Source: Robertmurraya korlensis NBRC 107688
Lineage (GTDB): Bacteria > Bacillota > Bacilli > Bacillales > Cytobacillaceae
NCBI RefSeq assembly: GCF_001591645.1
Contig: NZ_BCVH01000014.1
Span: forward strand, 1-64,000
Reading direction: 5' to 3'
Length of the DNA: 64,000 bases
The translations under genes were made by a program, and so were the position numbers. Of the stretch, positions 55,111-64,000 are shown piece after piece. Every line of letters starts with the position of its first letter. Position 1 is the first letter of the stretch. Under the pieces are notes generated by a model. It saw only the letters and a list, made by a program, of their open reading frames with translations. It ran no database searches and was not told where the DNA came from.

Positions 55111-55192
55111 AACCACTCTTCCTCCTTATTTAACAGAATAATGGGCCCGATCTAAAAACCGAACCCATAACTATTTCTTTATAATTATCTTA

Positions 55193-56506
55193 TTATCCTA
55201 CCTTATTATGAGGAATTTCTTCTGAATCATCTTCTTTCCCTTTAATGGGAGCTCCCATTTCCGGAATGGGAATAACTGCTAATGCTGAAAGAACAGAGAA
55301 TCCAGCGAGAAGTAGGAAGAATAATGTATATCCATCTCCACCAAACCAGGCGACACCTAGTGCAATGACGGCTGGTGCAGCAAAGTTAACTAATGCAGAA
55401 GATAGCTGAACGGTAACATTCATAATTGATAAGTCTTTTCCTGCATCCAGTTTTGAAGGAAGAATACGGTTAACTAGTGCATTATCAACAGCCGTGTACA
55501 TCCCAAAACCAAAGTTGAAGATAAAGTTACCAACAATGACCCATTTGATATCTTTAGAGAAAGCAAATGCAACGAGACACAGACCCGTTATTAACGCTGC
55601 CCCCATAACAAAAGGTTTCTGCTTCTTCACCTTATCAGAAAGGAAGCCTCCAAGAATTCCTGCAACAACCATTAACATAATAGAAGGTGCCGTATAAGCC
55701 ATTAATTTAAAGATATCTGCTTCGCCTAGATGGAATCTGGCTATATAGAACAAAGTTAATAGTGATAATCCAGCATTTGAAACGTTAATAAATAGTTTTG
55801 TTAACAATGCCCATGTGAATGTTGGGTGTTTCTTATAACTAGGATAGAAGTTTTGTACCCGCTTCCAAATTGGTGTATTCTTTGAGGCTTGTTCTGTACC
55901 AGCAAAGTAGTTATCTTTTACAAGTAATGCGGCTGCAATTCCCCCAATTAACTGAATAATAGCAATTGCTACCAATTTCTGTTGAACCGTTGAATCTGCA
56001 AACACACCCATAATCATTTGACCTGACATAACGAACGCAGGAGCCGCTGCACCAATCAGTCCAGATACACGACCAAACTTTTCAGGGTCTACTTGTTCAG
56101 GTACAATCGCAAAGCAAGACAGAGAAACCATTCCATAAAAGAATTGAACTAAGCAAAAGCCAACCACTAAAACCGGAATAGATGGGGCATATGTTAATAA
56201 CAGCATGGATAATGCACCACCGATACTTCCTGCTATCATCCACGTTCTTCTTCTACCAAACTTCAAGCGAGTCTTATCTGCGATCACCCCTCCTAGAGGA
56301 CCTAAAAATACAATCGCAAGACCACCGATCCCAGCAACCATCCCATAAACAGCGGTTACATTTTCCTCTCCAACAAGTCGAATGATATTAAACTGAATGA
56401 GACCAAAACCTAATAATACCAGAGGAGCAACTGCTGTACCTACTCCTAAAATAGCTGCAAAAACTAATCGAAATAGCGGTGTTTTATTCCATGTTACACT
56501 TTCCAT
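55193..56506 (-). CDS. MFS sugar transporter (GPH-like)
   Basis: A 437-residue protein with 12 hydrophobic helices and the motif GGVIADKTRLKFGRRRTWMIAG between helices 2 and 3, typical of glycoside-pentoside-hexuronide-like symporters. It starts MESVTWNKTPLFRLVFAA. It probably imports a glycoside that the esterase, GH3 and GH78 enzymes then process. A cre-like site lies about 30 bases upstream. Substrate unknown. Confidence 0.82.
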   Translation of the reverse strand: MESVTWNKTPLFRLVFAAILGVGTAVAPLVLLGFGLIQFNIIRLVGEENVTAVYGMVAGIGGLAIVFLGPLGGVIADKTRLKFGRRRTWMIAGSIGGALSMLLLTYAPSIPVLVVGFCLVQFFYGMVSLSCFAIVPEQVDPEKFGRVSGLIGAAAPAFVMSGQMIMGVFADSTVQQKLVAIAIIQLIGGIAAALLVKDNYFAGTEQASKNTPIWKRVQNFYPSYKKHPTFTWALLTKLFINVSNAGLSLLTLFYIARFHLGEADIFKLMAYTAPSIMLMVVAGILGGFLSDKVKKQKPFVMGAALITGLCLVAFAFSKDIKWVIVGNFIFNFGFGMYTAVDNALVNRILPSKLDAGKDLSIMNVTVQLSSALVNFAAPAVIALGVAWFGGDGYTLFFLLLAGFSVLSALAVIPIPEMGAPIKGKEDDSEEIPHNKVG

Positions 56507-56532
56507 TTGATTAACCTCCCTTTATTAACTAC

Positions 56533-56546
56533 CTAAGCGCTTTCAA
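56533..56546. promoter_or_regulatory. cre-like site before the MFS gene
   Basis: On the minus strand TTGAAAGCGCTTAG shares the core GAAAGCGCTTA with the site before the large GH3 gene. The far half-site is degenerate (two mismatches). Confidence 0.45.
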
Positions 56547-56741
56547 AAATCCTATAAAACTACTACATAACATAAGTGCAGAATGAACAATTTTTTCTTT
56601 TTATCCTGGAAACGCTTCCTATGTACTTCATTATAGGCATATGAAAACCTTTACACTATCCGATATTTGTGCAAAGAGAGACCGTAAATTGTCATTTCTA
56701 CTCAGAAAGGACTTTTCTAACTGACTAGCTACAACAAAAAA

Positions 56742-56763
56742 AGGCAGGTATTTTATCCTGCCT
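56742..56763 (-). terminator. Terminator of the AraC-GH39 gene
   Basis: AGGCAGG (56742-56748) pairs with CCTGCCT (56757-56763), with a TTTTTTT tail on the minus strand. The stem overlaps the stop codon. Confidence 0.85.
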
Positions 56764-59266
56764 AAAGCGTTCTTTGTGGGAAAATTTCTATTAATTGGAC
56801 TTCGTGGGGCTGAAGAGTTTCTTCTAAGATCAATTCTCCATCCACTTTTACCTCTCTAATAAACTTATTAGGCACGGAAGAATGCATTAAGTAGTCCACT
56901 TCTTCCTTATCCATTTGAATAGGTGCTCCCATTTCAACCCATTGGTCATAGCTACTACCACTCTCGCGGTTAATTTTGTGTTGCTTAATTTTATAAAAAC
57001 CTTTATCCAAACCAGTTACTTGAAGAGTCATTCGAAGATCATCTTTATCGAGAAATACTTTATAGCGATCGATTAGATTAATATTTGCATGCTGATTCAT
57101 ACAATATAATCTGTCGTAATGACAATAATGATAAAGAAGGATTTGATATCCTCTAGAATTTTTAGTAACAAAATATCCATCCCCTGAAGCTAGTAGCTCA
57201 TCTCCTAGTTTTCCTAGAAACTCATACGCATAAAAGGCAGGCTTTCGAATACCATTGTTTGTCGTTAATCCAAGTCCACCATGATACGTTTCGAGAGCTA
57301 CCCTTTGTTCCTCAATAAAGTCTGTCAACGTCCAGTAACCAAAGCTTTGAATTTCATCGATATTTTCCAGTAGATTCTTAACGACAAAAGCTGCTTTAAA
57401 GCTTGTATCATTTGTCAAATCCCGGTGAAATGCGGTTGAATTCCATTCCGTTAAATGAACCTCCACCTGTTCCATTTCTTTCTCAGCAAGAATGTCCTTT
57501 AGTCGTTTAAGCTTATGTTTCAAAAAGTCCTCGTCTCTTGAAATATAACCAAATTCAAAAGACTCCTCGTCTAACAATTTTCTTTTCTTATTGATATCCT
57601 TTTCTTCATGTGAGTAACAATGGAACGTAATAAAATCTGGCACACAATTCTCATTCCTACAAAAATCTAAAAACCCCTGTAACCAGTCACTATGAAGGGT
57701 ATTGATACTAGGACCGCCGACTTTATAGGTAGGGTTGTGCTTTTTAATTGTGTCATATGTGCTTTTATATAGATAGCAATAATCTTCAAAGGTACCTCTC
57801 CAAAACACATCAAAATCGGGTTCATTCCATACCTCAAAAGGCCATTTCTGAACTTCTTCTATTCCATATTTATTCTCATAATGTAAAAGAAAGTTCGCTA
57901 TCAGTGAATTCCACTTAGTCATATCCTTTGGTTTACTAATTATACTTTTTTTATAAAAAACAGTTTCCTCTGGGTTTTCAGCTAAATCCCTTGGCATAAA
58001 TCCTAGCTCAACAAATGGTTTCACATCGATGCTTTTTAAGAAATCAAATAGTTGATCAGTATAGAAAAAGTTATAATCCGCCTCACCCATATCGTTTTCA
58101 GCGTATACCATCATTTCATCGTCAAATAGCCCATGAAAGCGAAGATACTGAAAGTTCATTGCTTTTTTTACTTCCTTTATTTGCTGTTGAACATTTGTAT
58201 AAAGACCTTCTTTCGCTTTACCGATGGTCATTAGGTTTTTCCACGTATGATCAAGCTTTGATGCTTTTCCTTTCAAATTAATAGGAAACTTTTTCTTCAT
58301 CACCGCTTTATTATTCACTTCTATTAACTGTCCCTCTTGTGGTAAATACGAAAACAACTTAGAAAAGGCTTGGTCCTTATCGATTTCAACATAGTTGGCA
58401 AGAGTAACTTTATTACTATCTGTTTTTCTTGGTTCCATTTCAACTGCACGTCGATATTCACTTGGTGTCTGGTGATAAAATTCCTTAAATGCCCTATTAA
58501 AGGCCTTAACACTAGCAAATCCATTATCAAGTGCGATTTGAGTTAAAGGAATATCTGTAAAAACGATATCTTTTACCGCGTGATCAAGTCGAATACTATC
58601 TACATACTTCGAAAAAGGCATACCAAGATGCTTCTGAATAAACTTAGATAGATAGTGAATAGACAGAAACTCGATCTGCGCAAGTTCGTTCAGTGTTATT
58701 TCTTGTTTAAAATTATCCTTTACATAAGAAGTGATTCGTAAAAGTCTATCAATATGCTTTTGGCTTGAGATTTTGTTTTCCTTTACGTTTTCGTCCCTGA
58801 AATTTTTCCTTAACAAGTAGATTAGTTGGAAATAAAGGGATTGGATTTGTAACTCATATCCTTCTCCCTCTTTATTAATCACCCACATCATTTGTGCAAG
58901 CAATGCACGAATTTCATTAAACTCCCCTTGATGGCTTTCATCGAATAAAAAAGACTTACAAGAGAAAACATAGGAATCTGCATCTTTTATATGATTCTTC
59001 AAATCAGGGATTGGAATTTGAAGTGCAAGTAATAAATTATCTTCCTGGTGCTGTATGGAGTGAATATCATTGGCATTGATAAGGAAAATATCCTTTTCAT
59101 TTAAATCGTATCTTTTATCATTAACTGAAACGCTTACTTTCCCTTTTAATACAAAGATGATTTCAATGCTGTCATGCCAATGGTTCGTAACGTAATCAAC
59201 ACTGTGAAGAAAAATATGTATCGGTAAGTCCTTATTCATTTCAATAATTTCATATGTGAAGTTCAT
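56762..59266 (-). CDS. AraC-type regulator fused to a GH39 beta-xylosidase domain
   Basis: An 834-residue fusion. Residues about 1-100 form a cupin (HWHDSIEIIFVLKGKVSV), about 165-270 two AraC helix-turn-helix motifs (NGFASVKAFNRAFKEFYHQT), and about 320-800 a GH39 domain. The GH39 acid/base (E482 in VWNEPDFDVFW) and nucleophile (E607 in VHLTEWNS) are both present, so the domain may be active or bind substrate. No signal peptide. ATG 59266 has GGGTGA five bases upstream; GTG 59275 is also in frame. Divergent from the secreted GH3 gene (59484). It likely senses a xylo- or gluco-oligosaccharide and controls the glycoside genes around it. Confidence 0.85.
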   Translation of the reverse strand: MNFTYEIIEMNKDLPIHIFLHSVDYVTNHWHDSIEIIFVLKGKVSVSVNDKRYDLNEKDIFLINANDIHSIQHQEDNLLLALQIPIPDLKNHIKDADSYVFSCKSFLFDESHQGEFNEIRALLAQMMWVINKEGEGYELQIQSLYFQLIYLLRKNFRDENVKENKISSQKHIDRLLRITSYVKDNFKQEITLNELAQIEFLSIHYLSKFIQKHLGMPFSKYVDSIRLDHAVKDIVFTDIPLTQIALDNGFASVKAFNRAFKEFYHQTPSEYRRAVEMEPRKTDSNKVTLANYVEIDKDQAFSKLFSYLPQEGQLIEVNNKAVMKKKFPINLKGKASKLDHTWKNLMTIGKAKEGLYTNVQQQIKEVKKAMNFQYLRFHGLFDDEMMVYAENDMGEADYNFFYTDQLFDFLKSIDVKPFVELGFMPRDLAENPEETVFYKKSIISKPKDMTKWNSLIANFLLHYENKYGIEEVQKWPFEVWNEPDFDVFWRGTFEDYCYLYKSTYDTIKKHNPTYKVGGPSINTLHSDWLQGFLDFCRNENCVPDFITFHCYSHEEKDINKKRKLLDEESFEFGYISRDEDFLKHKLKRLKDILAEKEMEQVEVHLTEWNSTAFHRDLTNDTSFKAAFVVKNLLENIDEIQSFGYWTLTDFIEEQRVALETYHGGLGLTTNNGIRKPAFYAYEFLGKLGDELLASGDGYFVTKNSRGYQILLYHYCHYDRLYCMNQHANINLIDRYKVFLDKDDLRMTLQVTGLDKGFYKIKQHKINRESGSSYDQWVEMGAPIQMDKEEVDYLMHSSVPNKFIREVKVDGELILEETLQPHEVQLIEIFPQRTL

Positions 59267-59439
59267 TGTATTCACCCGACTTTTAACCTATTTTTTCAAG
59301 TATACCTTTCTGTCGTTTAAAAGGGAATGTTGTCGTATGATCATTTTTCATAGAATCTGGGTTGAAATATTACTAGTAATACTAAAATATTCCATTTTAA
59401 AGCTTCTGAAAATTTCCATTTCGGTTGGTAAGATTGTGG

Positions 59440-59453
59440 TGAAAGCGTTACCA
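59440..59453. promoter_or_regulatory. cre-like site before the secreted GH3 gene
   Basis: TGAAAGCGTTACCA fits the cre core with one mismatch and lies 31 bases before the ATG at 59484. Best of the cre-like sites on this side of the window. Confidence 0.55.
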
Positions 59454-59483
59454 ATTCATTTGCGTATTTATGGGGGGATAAGA

Positions 59484-61865
59484 ATGTTAAAAAAAATGAA
59501 GAAGAGAAGACGACAATTAACTTCCATTGTTTTAGCAACAGGTATTGCTTTATCGGGTTTGAGCTTGCAAACAGGAGTATTCGCAGCAGAGCAAGGCGCA
59601 AAGACAGAACAAATAACCCAAAGTGAAGTACCCCAACTAGTAGACAAAGCCTCCATTGATGCTGTCATCGCAGCGATGACACTTGAGGAAAAAGCAAAAC
59701 TCGTAGTTGGCGTAGGTATGCCCGGTTTAACAATTCCTAAACTACCGGTTCAAGGTGCAGTCGGAGGAACACCAGCCATTGAAAGATTAGGAATTCCCGC
59801 TATGTATTATGCGGATGGACCGGCTGGATTAAGAATTAGTCCAATACGTCCTGGAGAATCAAAAACGTATTATACCACTGCTTTTCCAATCGCAACTTCG
59901 CTCGCCTCCACTTGGGATACAAGTGTGGTTAATAAGGTTGGGCAAGCACAAGGGAATGAAGTGAAGGAATACGGTGTGGATGTATTGCTGGCACCCGCTC
60001 TAAACCTTCACCGTAATATATTAACCGGTAGAAACTTTGAATATTTTTCCGAGGATCCTTTGATCGCTGGTAAAATGACGGCTGCCTTAGTAAATGGTGT
60101 CCAATCTAATGGAGTAGGTGCGACCATCAAACACTTTGCAGCTAATAATCAGGAAACCAATCGTTTCACCATTGATACCATCGTTTCTGAAAGAGCTCTA
60201 AGAGAGTTGTATTTAAAAGGCTTTGAAATAGCAGTTAAGGAATCTCATCCGAAAGCGGTCATGAGTTCCTATAATTTGTTAAATGGTACTCCAGCATCAC
60301 AGAACGAAGAATTGCTGACAACGGTTTTAAGAGGAGACTGGGGCTACGATGGCTATGTAATGACTGACTGGTTTGCTGGAACAGATCCAGTTGCCCAAAT
60401 GAGAGCAGGAAATGACCAGATTATGCCTGGTTTCCCTCAAAGCTCAGAAAGAATAGCAAATGCCGTGAGAGACGGGAGCTTAGATGAGTCGTTATTGGAT
60501 CGAAACGTGAAAAACATCTTAAACTTCGTCGTGGAATCTCCTAGCTTTAAAAACTATAACCATTCTGACAATCCAGACCTTCAAGCTCACGCCCAAGTGG
60601 CTCGTCAAGCTGCAGCAGATGGAATGGTCCTATTAAAGAATGCTTCAAATGCACTCCCACTTAAGAAAGAAAATAAAGTTGCTTTATTTGGTACCGCACA
60701 AATTGAGACAGTCAAAGGTGGTACGGGTAGTGGAGATGTAAACGCAGCGTATACCGTGTCTATTGTTGATGGATTAAAGCACGCAGGCTATTCCCTACAT
60801 GAAGACCTTGTGAGTCAATATAGTAATTATATTGGTGAGTTAAGACAAATGGAAGAATACAAAATTAAACCAAGTCCATGGGGAGAGGACTTTGGAAAAG
60901 AAATACCAGTCATTCCGGAGATGGTATTAGATACGAACCAGATTGAAAAAGTACAGGATGAATCCGATATCGGAGTGATTGTTATTGGAAGAAATTCTGG
61001 TGAAGGCGTGGACCGTAAGAACGTAAAGGGTGATTACCTTCTAACAGATACGGAAAAAGCAATGATTCAAAACGTCTCAAAAGCCTACCATGCTGCTGGA
61101 AAGAAAGTGGCGGTTGTCCTTAATATTGGTGGACCTGTTGAAATAGCTAGTTGGAGAGATCAAGTGGATTCCATCCTTCTAGCATGGCAACCGGGACAGG
61201 AAGCGGGAGATGCTGTAGCCGATGTATTAAGTGGAGTGGTAAACCCTTCTGGAAAGCTAGCGACCACCTTCCCTGTGAAATATGAAGATGTGCCTTCTTC
61301 TGAAAACTTCCCTGGAACACCAGCAGAGAACCCTACTCAGGTTGTGTATGAAGAAGACATTTATGTTGGTTACCGGTACCATTCAACGTTCGATGTAAAG
61401 CCTGCCTATGAGTTTGGATATGGATTGTCTTATACAAACTTTGATTACAGTAATGTTCGAGTGAATCAGGGAGGTAAATTTAAAGATCAAATTACCGTAT
61501 TTGCAAACATTAAAAATACGGGGGATGTTGTTGGAAAAGAAGCCGTCCAAGTGTATGTTTCTGCTCCTGACGGAAAACTCGAAAAGCCTGAAATCGAATT
61601 AAAAGCCTTTGGAAAAACCAAAGAACTAAAGCCAAACCAAAGCGAACTAGTAAAGTTTGATTTAAATGCCAAAGACCTTGCATCCTTTGACGAAGAAAAA
61701 AATCATTGGATTGTAGAAAAAGGTGTATATACGGTAAAGGTCGGAGCTTCCTCAGAGAATATTAAAGGGACAGCAACCTTCACAGTTGCAAAAGATATCA
61801 TTGTAGAAGAAGTGAGCAATTCGCTAGAGCCAGAAGTAGAAATTGATAGACTAAGTAAAAATTAA
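59484..61865 (+). CDS. Secreted GH3 beta-glucosidase (BglX type)
   Basis: A 793-residue enzyme. Residues 1-35 are a signal peptide (KKMKKRRR, hydrophobic stretch, GVFAAE cleavage site). The GH3 barrel has the substrate region GPAGLRISP, KHFAANNQETNRF and the nucleophile D295 in VMTDWFAGTD; the C-domain has GRNSGEGVDRKNVKGD with the likely acid/base Glu, and a fibronectin-like domain ends the protein. The frame is open 76 codons further upstream, but ATG 59484 follows a GGGGGG site and begins the signal peptide. It hydrolyses beta-glucosides outside the cell. Divergent from the AraC-GH39 gene. Confidence 0.92.
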   Translation: MLKKMKKRRRQLTSIVLATGIALSGLSLQTGVFAAEQGAKTEQITQSEVPQLVDKASIDAVIAAMTLEEKAKLVVGVGMPGLTIPKLPVQGAVGGTPAIERLGIPAMYYADGPAGLRISPIRPGESKTYYTTAFPIATSLASTWDTSVVNKVGQAQGNEVKEYGVDVLLAPALNLHRNILTGRNFEYFSEDPLIAGKMTAALVNGVQSNGVGATIKHFAANNQETNRFTIDTIVSERALRELYLKGFEIAVKESHPKAVMSSYNLLNGTPASQNEELLTTVLRGDWGYDGYVMTDWFAGTDPVAQMRAGNDQIMPGFPQSSERIANAVRDGSLDESLLDRNVKNILNFVVESPSFKNYNHSDNPDLQAHAQVARQAAADGMVLLKNASNALPLKKENKVALFGTAQIETVKGGTGSGDVNAAYTVSIVDGLKHAGYSLHEDLVSQYSNYIGELRQMEEYKIKPSPWGEDFGKEIPVIPEMVLDTNQIEKVQDESDIGVIVIGRNSGEGVDRKNVKGDYLLTDTEKAMIQNVSKAYHAAGKKVAVVLNIGGPVEIASWRDQVDSILLAWQPGQEAGDAVADVLSGVVNPSGKLATTFPVKYEDVPSSENFPGTPAENPTQVVYEEDIYVGYRYHSTFDVKPAYEFGYGLSYTNFDYSNVRVNQGGKFKDQITVFANIKNTGDVVGKEAVQVYVSAPDGKLEKPEIELKAFGKTKELKPNQSELVKFDLNAKDLASFDEEKNHWIVEKGVYTVKVGASSENIKGTATFTVAKDIIVEEVSNSLEPEVEIDRLSKN

Positions 61866-61873
61866 GTGTAAAC

Positions 61874-61903
61874 GCCAATATCAACTACTGATATTGGCTT
61901 TTT
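61874..61903 (+). terminator. Terminator after the secreted GH3 gene
   Basis: GCCAATATCA (61874-61883) pairs with TGATATTGGC (61889-61898), followed by five Ts. Confidence 0.9.
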
Positions 61904-62709
61904 CAATGACTGTAACCCAAAAAGAGGTCTTTATATTGCTTAGGCGTAATGGACATATATTTCTTAAATTCCTTATAAAAATGAGATTTATCGAAAAAGC
62001 CTAAATCATCTACCGTTTCATCCTTAATATTCTTGCTAAAATCTAACAGTTCTTGAATAGTTTTTTGTAATCGAACAATTTGGCAAAATTCTTTTGGTGA
62101 AAAACCAATATATTGGTCAAATTTTTTACGGATATATCGGTCGGTATAACCTGTGATGGAAGACAATTGCCTTATATTCAATGACCCATAAGAGGAATAG
62201 ATCTTATCTAAACAAAAATTTGTTAGATTTAAGTCATAATTCCCCTCATAGGTTATCGAAGTCAAAAAAGAAGTAAACCACATCATCCGATCATGTAAGG
62301 TTTTTTGTTCAGCTAGTTCTTCTATGATGGAAGGATGAAAGGTAAATGCATCAAATAAAGGGATTTGCTGATGTTGAATGAGTTCCTTTAAAGAGCATTG
62401 AAATTTCAAAGTGCCTTGTTCAGGATAAAGCCTCACACCAAAATAGTCTGCATCCTTTCTGAACTCATAAGTACATCTTTGAAGGGGACTAGTTGCAACG
62501 ACCGCAAACGGTTTAGTGGAGTCAAAGCAAAAAAGTAGATCTATACAACCATCTGGAATAACCGGTAGAGATCCTGAGGACGTTTCTTTAATTCTAAATT
62601 GATAGAATAAAGACACGTTCTTTTGTAAAATTACTGGAGGTCTTTCTTCCTCATAATAATAACTATTTTTGATCATCTCCGGCTGCGTAGGGTTAAATAA
62701 CCAAGTCAT
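61903..62709 (-). CDS. AraC-family transcriptional regulator
   Basis: A 268-residue regulator. The N-terminal part (residues about 30-150, GSLPVIPDGCIDLLFCFD) is the DUF6597-like sensor found in many AraC proteins; the C-terminal part has two helix-turn-helix motifs (RQLSSITGYTDRYIRKKFDQ and DDLGFFDKSHFYKEFKKYMS). ATG 62709 is six bases after AGGAGG; ATG 62715 touches that site and is less likely. Divergent from the copper amine oxidase gene and convergent with the GH3 gene. Its target is probably the amine oxidase. Confidence 0.82.
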   Translation of the reverse strand: MTWLFNPTQPEMIKNSYYYEEERPPVILQKNVSLFYQFRIKETSSGSLPVIPDGCIDLLFCFDSTKPFAVVATSPLQRCTYEFRKDADYFGVRLYPEQGTLKFQCSLKELIQHQQIPLFDAFTFHPSIIEELAEQKTLHDRMMWFTSFLTSITYEGNYDLNLTNFCLDKIYSSYGSLNIRQLSSITGYTDRYIRKKFDQYIGFSPKEFCQIVRLQKTIQELLDFSKNIKDETVDDLGFFDKSHFYKEFKKYMSITPKQYKDLFLGYSH

Positions 62710-62909
62710 TTTCATCCTCCTTCATACAAACATTTTCACCATATACAAGTTGAGAATCATTATAACCCCTTTTACAACAACCTCCTCATATTATGTCAGG
62801 AGATATCACATTATTTGTCACTAAAAGATACATAGTTCCTTTTTTTACAATGATATAGTTCTGAATGTTTCGTATATTTAGAGCAACCAATCACAAGGAG
62901 GAACTACAA

Positions 62910-64000
62910 ATGCAAAAAGTAATGAATAAGGTGAAGCATCCCTTAGAGCCTTTAACAGGAGAAGAAGTTTCAAAAGCTGTAGCCATTTTACGTAAAGAGA
63001 AGAACTTAAATGAACATGTAAGATTTGTTACTGTCGTATTGAATGAACCTGAGAAAGACTTTGTTCTAAATTTTCAAATGGGAGAGGAAATCGAAAGGGA
63101 AGCTTTTATTATCATCCTCGATAATAATTCAGAACAAACCTACGAGGTAGTTGTTTCAATTACAAACGAAACAGTTGTTACATGGGAACACATCCCAGGA
63201 GTCCAACCGGGAATTATGCTTGATGAATTTGAGGAGTGTGAAAAGGTAGTTAAAGATTGCCCAGAATTTCAAGCTGCTCTCCTAAAACGGGGAATCACAA
63301 ACACGGATCTAGTTATGGTTGACCCTTGGTCGGCTGGGAACTTCGGTATAAAAGAGGATGAAGGGAAACGGCTAGCTAGAGCGATTTGTTGGGTAAGGAA
63401 ATTCCCAACTGATAATGGATATGCTTACCCATTAACAGGAATAGTAGTTTATGTAGATTTGAATAAAATGGAGGTCCATAGGTTTGAGGACCATGGTATT
63501 CGGCCACTCCCTCCTACGGATGCAAACTATACTCCTGAAACATCCGATAGTATTACACTCCGAACAGATTTGAAACCATTAGAGATTATTCAACCTGAAG
63601 GTCCAAGCTTTGAAGTAGATGGCCATTATATTAAATGGCAAAAATGGCATTTACGCTTTGGATTTACTCCACGAGAAGGACTCGTTCTTTACACAGTAGG
63701 ATATGAGGATAAAGGTACGATTCGTCCTATCTTATACCGTGCAGCTTTATCCGAAATGGTTGTACCTTATGCAGAGGGAAGCTTCGCCCATAACACGCAA
63801 AATGCTTTTGATGCAGGAGAATACGGAATGGGGCAGCTTGCCAACCCATTAACATTAGGATGTGACTGTTTAGGTGAAATAAGATATTTTGATGCAGTCA
63901 TGACAGACAGTAGAGGAAATGTACGTACAATCCCTAATGCGATCTGTCTTCACGAGGAAGATTATGGAGTTGCTTGGAAACATACAGATTGGAGAACCGA
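62910..64000 (+). CDS. Copper amine oxidase, N-terminal part (cut by window end)
   Basis: The first 363 residues of a primary-amine oxidase, with an AAGGAGG site before the ATG. Two small N-terminal domains (residues about 10-200) include HPLEPLTGEEVSKAV and GNFGIKEDEGKRLARAICWV; the catalytic sandwich then starts with WHLRFGFTPREGLVLYTVGY and the region of the catalytic Asp in NTQNAFDAGEYGMG. The topaquinone Tyr (NYD/NYE) and copper histidines lie past the edge. It oxidises primary amines to aldehydes with oxygen, releasing ammonia and peroxide. No signal peptide, as in Arthrobacter-type enzymes. Uncommon in Bacillaceae. Confidence 0.9.
   Translation, partial: MQKVMNKVKHPLEPLTGEEVSKAVAILRKEKNLNEHVRFVTVVLNEPEKDFVLNFQMGEEIEREAFIIILDNNSEQTYEVVVSITNETVVTWEHIPGVQPGIMLDEFEECEKVVKDCPEFQAALLKRGITNTDLVMVDPWSAGNFGIKEDEGKRLARAICWVRKFPTDNGYAYPLTGIVVYVDLNKMEVHRFEDHGIRPLPPTDANYTPETSDSITLRTDLKPLEIIQPEGPSFEVDGHYIKWQKWHLRFGFTPREGLVLYTVGYEDKGTIRPILYRAALSEMVVPYAEGSFAHNTQNAFDAGEYGMGQLANPLTLGCDCLGEIRYFDAVMTDSRGNVRTIPNAICLHEEDYGVAWKHTDWRT

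Overview
The window looks like chromosomal DNA of a low-GC, endospore-forming Bacillota, most likely a Bacillaceae. It has AT-rich intergenic DNA, strong AGGAGG-type ribosome binding sites, frequent TTG/GTG starts, CcpA-type cre-like sites, a XylR-type ROK repressor with its operator, PerR-like control of ahpCF, a TcyP-like cystine carrier and a DUF3231 (Bacillus-type) gene remnant. The species cannot be named from sequence alone. No rRNA, intact tRNA, insertion sequence, prophage or CRISPR array was seen.

Layout. 1-3.4 kb: the tail of an unknown gene, a truncated EamA exporter, an AraC regulator, a tRNA 3' remnant and a UPF0126/TRIC membrane protein. 3.4-12.6 kb: a catabolic cluster on the minus strand (L-fucose-isomerase-like protein, split transketolase, FGGY kinase, a broken esterase, a DUF1593 nucleoside-hydrolase-like protein), with a divergent LacI regulator followed by a stand-alone RibB. 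13-19.7 kb: 6-phosphofructokinase, decayed tpx and DUF3231 genes, a Cof-type HAD phosphatase, an RpiR regulator, and one intact and one frameshifted Gfo/Idh/MocA oxidoreductase. 19.8-29 kb: a sulfatase locus with a PTS EIIBCA permease, a Cys-type sulfatase without signal peptide, a formylglycine-generating enzyme, a SulP anion transporter, an RpiR regulator and a divergent anaerobic sulfatase-maturating radical SAM enzyme. 29-34 kb: DinB/MarR, LysE/LysR and ahpCF. 34.5-39.5 kb: xylan/xylose genes (Axe2-like acetylxylan esterase, xylB, xylA, xylR). 39.6-43 kb: cystine uptake, azoreductase with a HxlR regulator, and an AraC-type protein. 43.3-62.7 kb: a plant-glycoside region with three GH3 enzymes, a GH78 rhamnosidase, beta-phosphoglucomutase, an esterase, two MFS transporters, an AraC-GH39 fusion and another AraC regulator. 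62.9-64 kb: the start of a copper amine oxidase, cut by the window end.

How it fits together. The window reads as a carbohydrate-scavenging region for plant or other complex glycans. Two secreted GH3 enzymes would release oligosaccharides or sugars outside the cell; MFS and PTS carriers import them; cytoplasmic GH3, GH78, esterase, PgmB, XylAB, kinase and transketolase steps feed glycolysis and the pentose phosphate pathway. Two sections look least ordinary. One is the sulfatase locus, which carries both known formylglycine maturation routes (oxygen-dependent FGE and radical-SAM anSME) around one apparently cytoplasmic sulfatase coupled to a PTS permease. The other is the isomerase/FGGY kinase/split transketolase cluster, whose gene set recalls the apulose-4-phosphate transketolase route for D-apiose but whose substrate is not shown by the sequence.

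The window also holds several genes caught in decay (EamA exporter, esterase, tpx, DUF3231, an oxidoreductase), and two intergenic arrays of a 52-bp-period hairpin repeat that no annotated feature explains.
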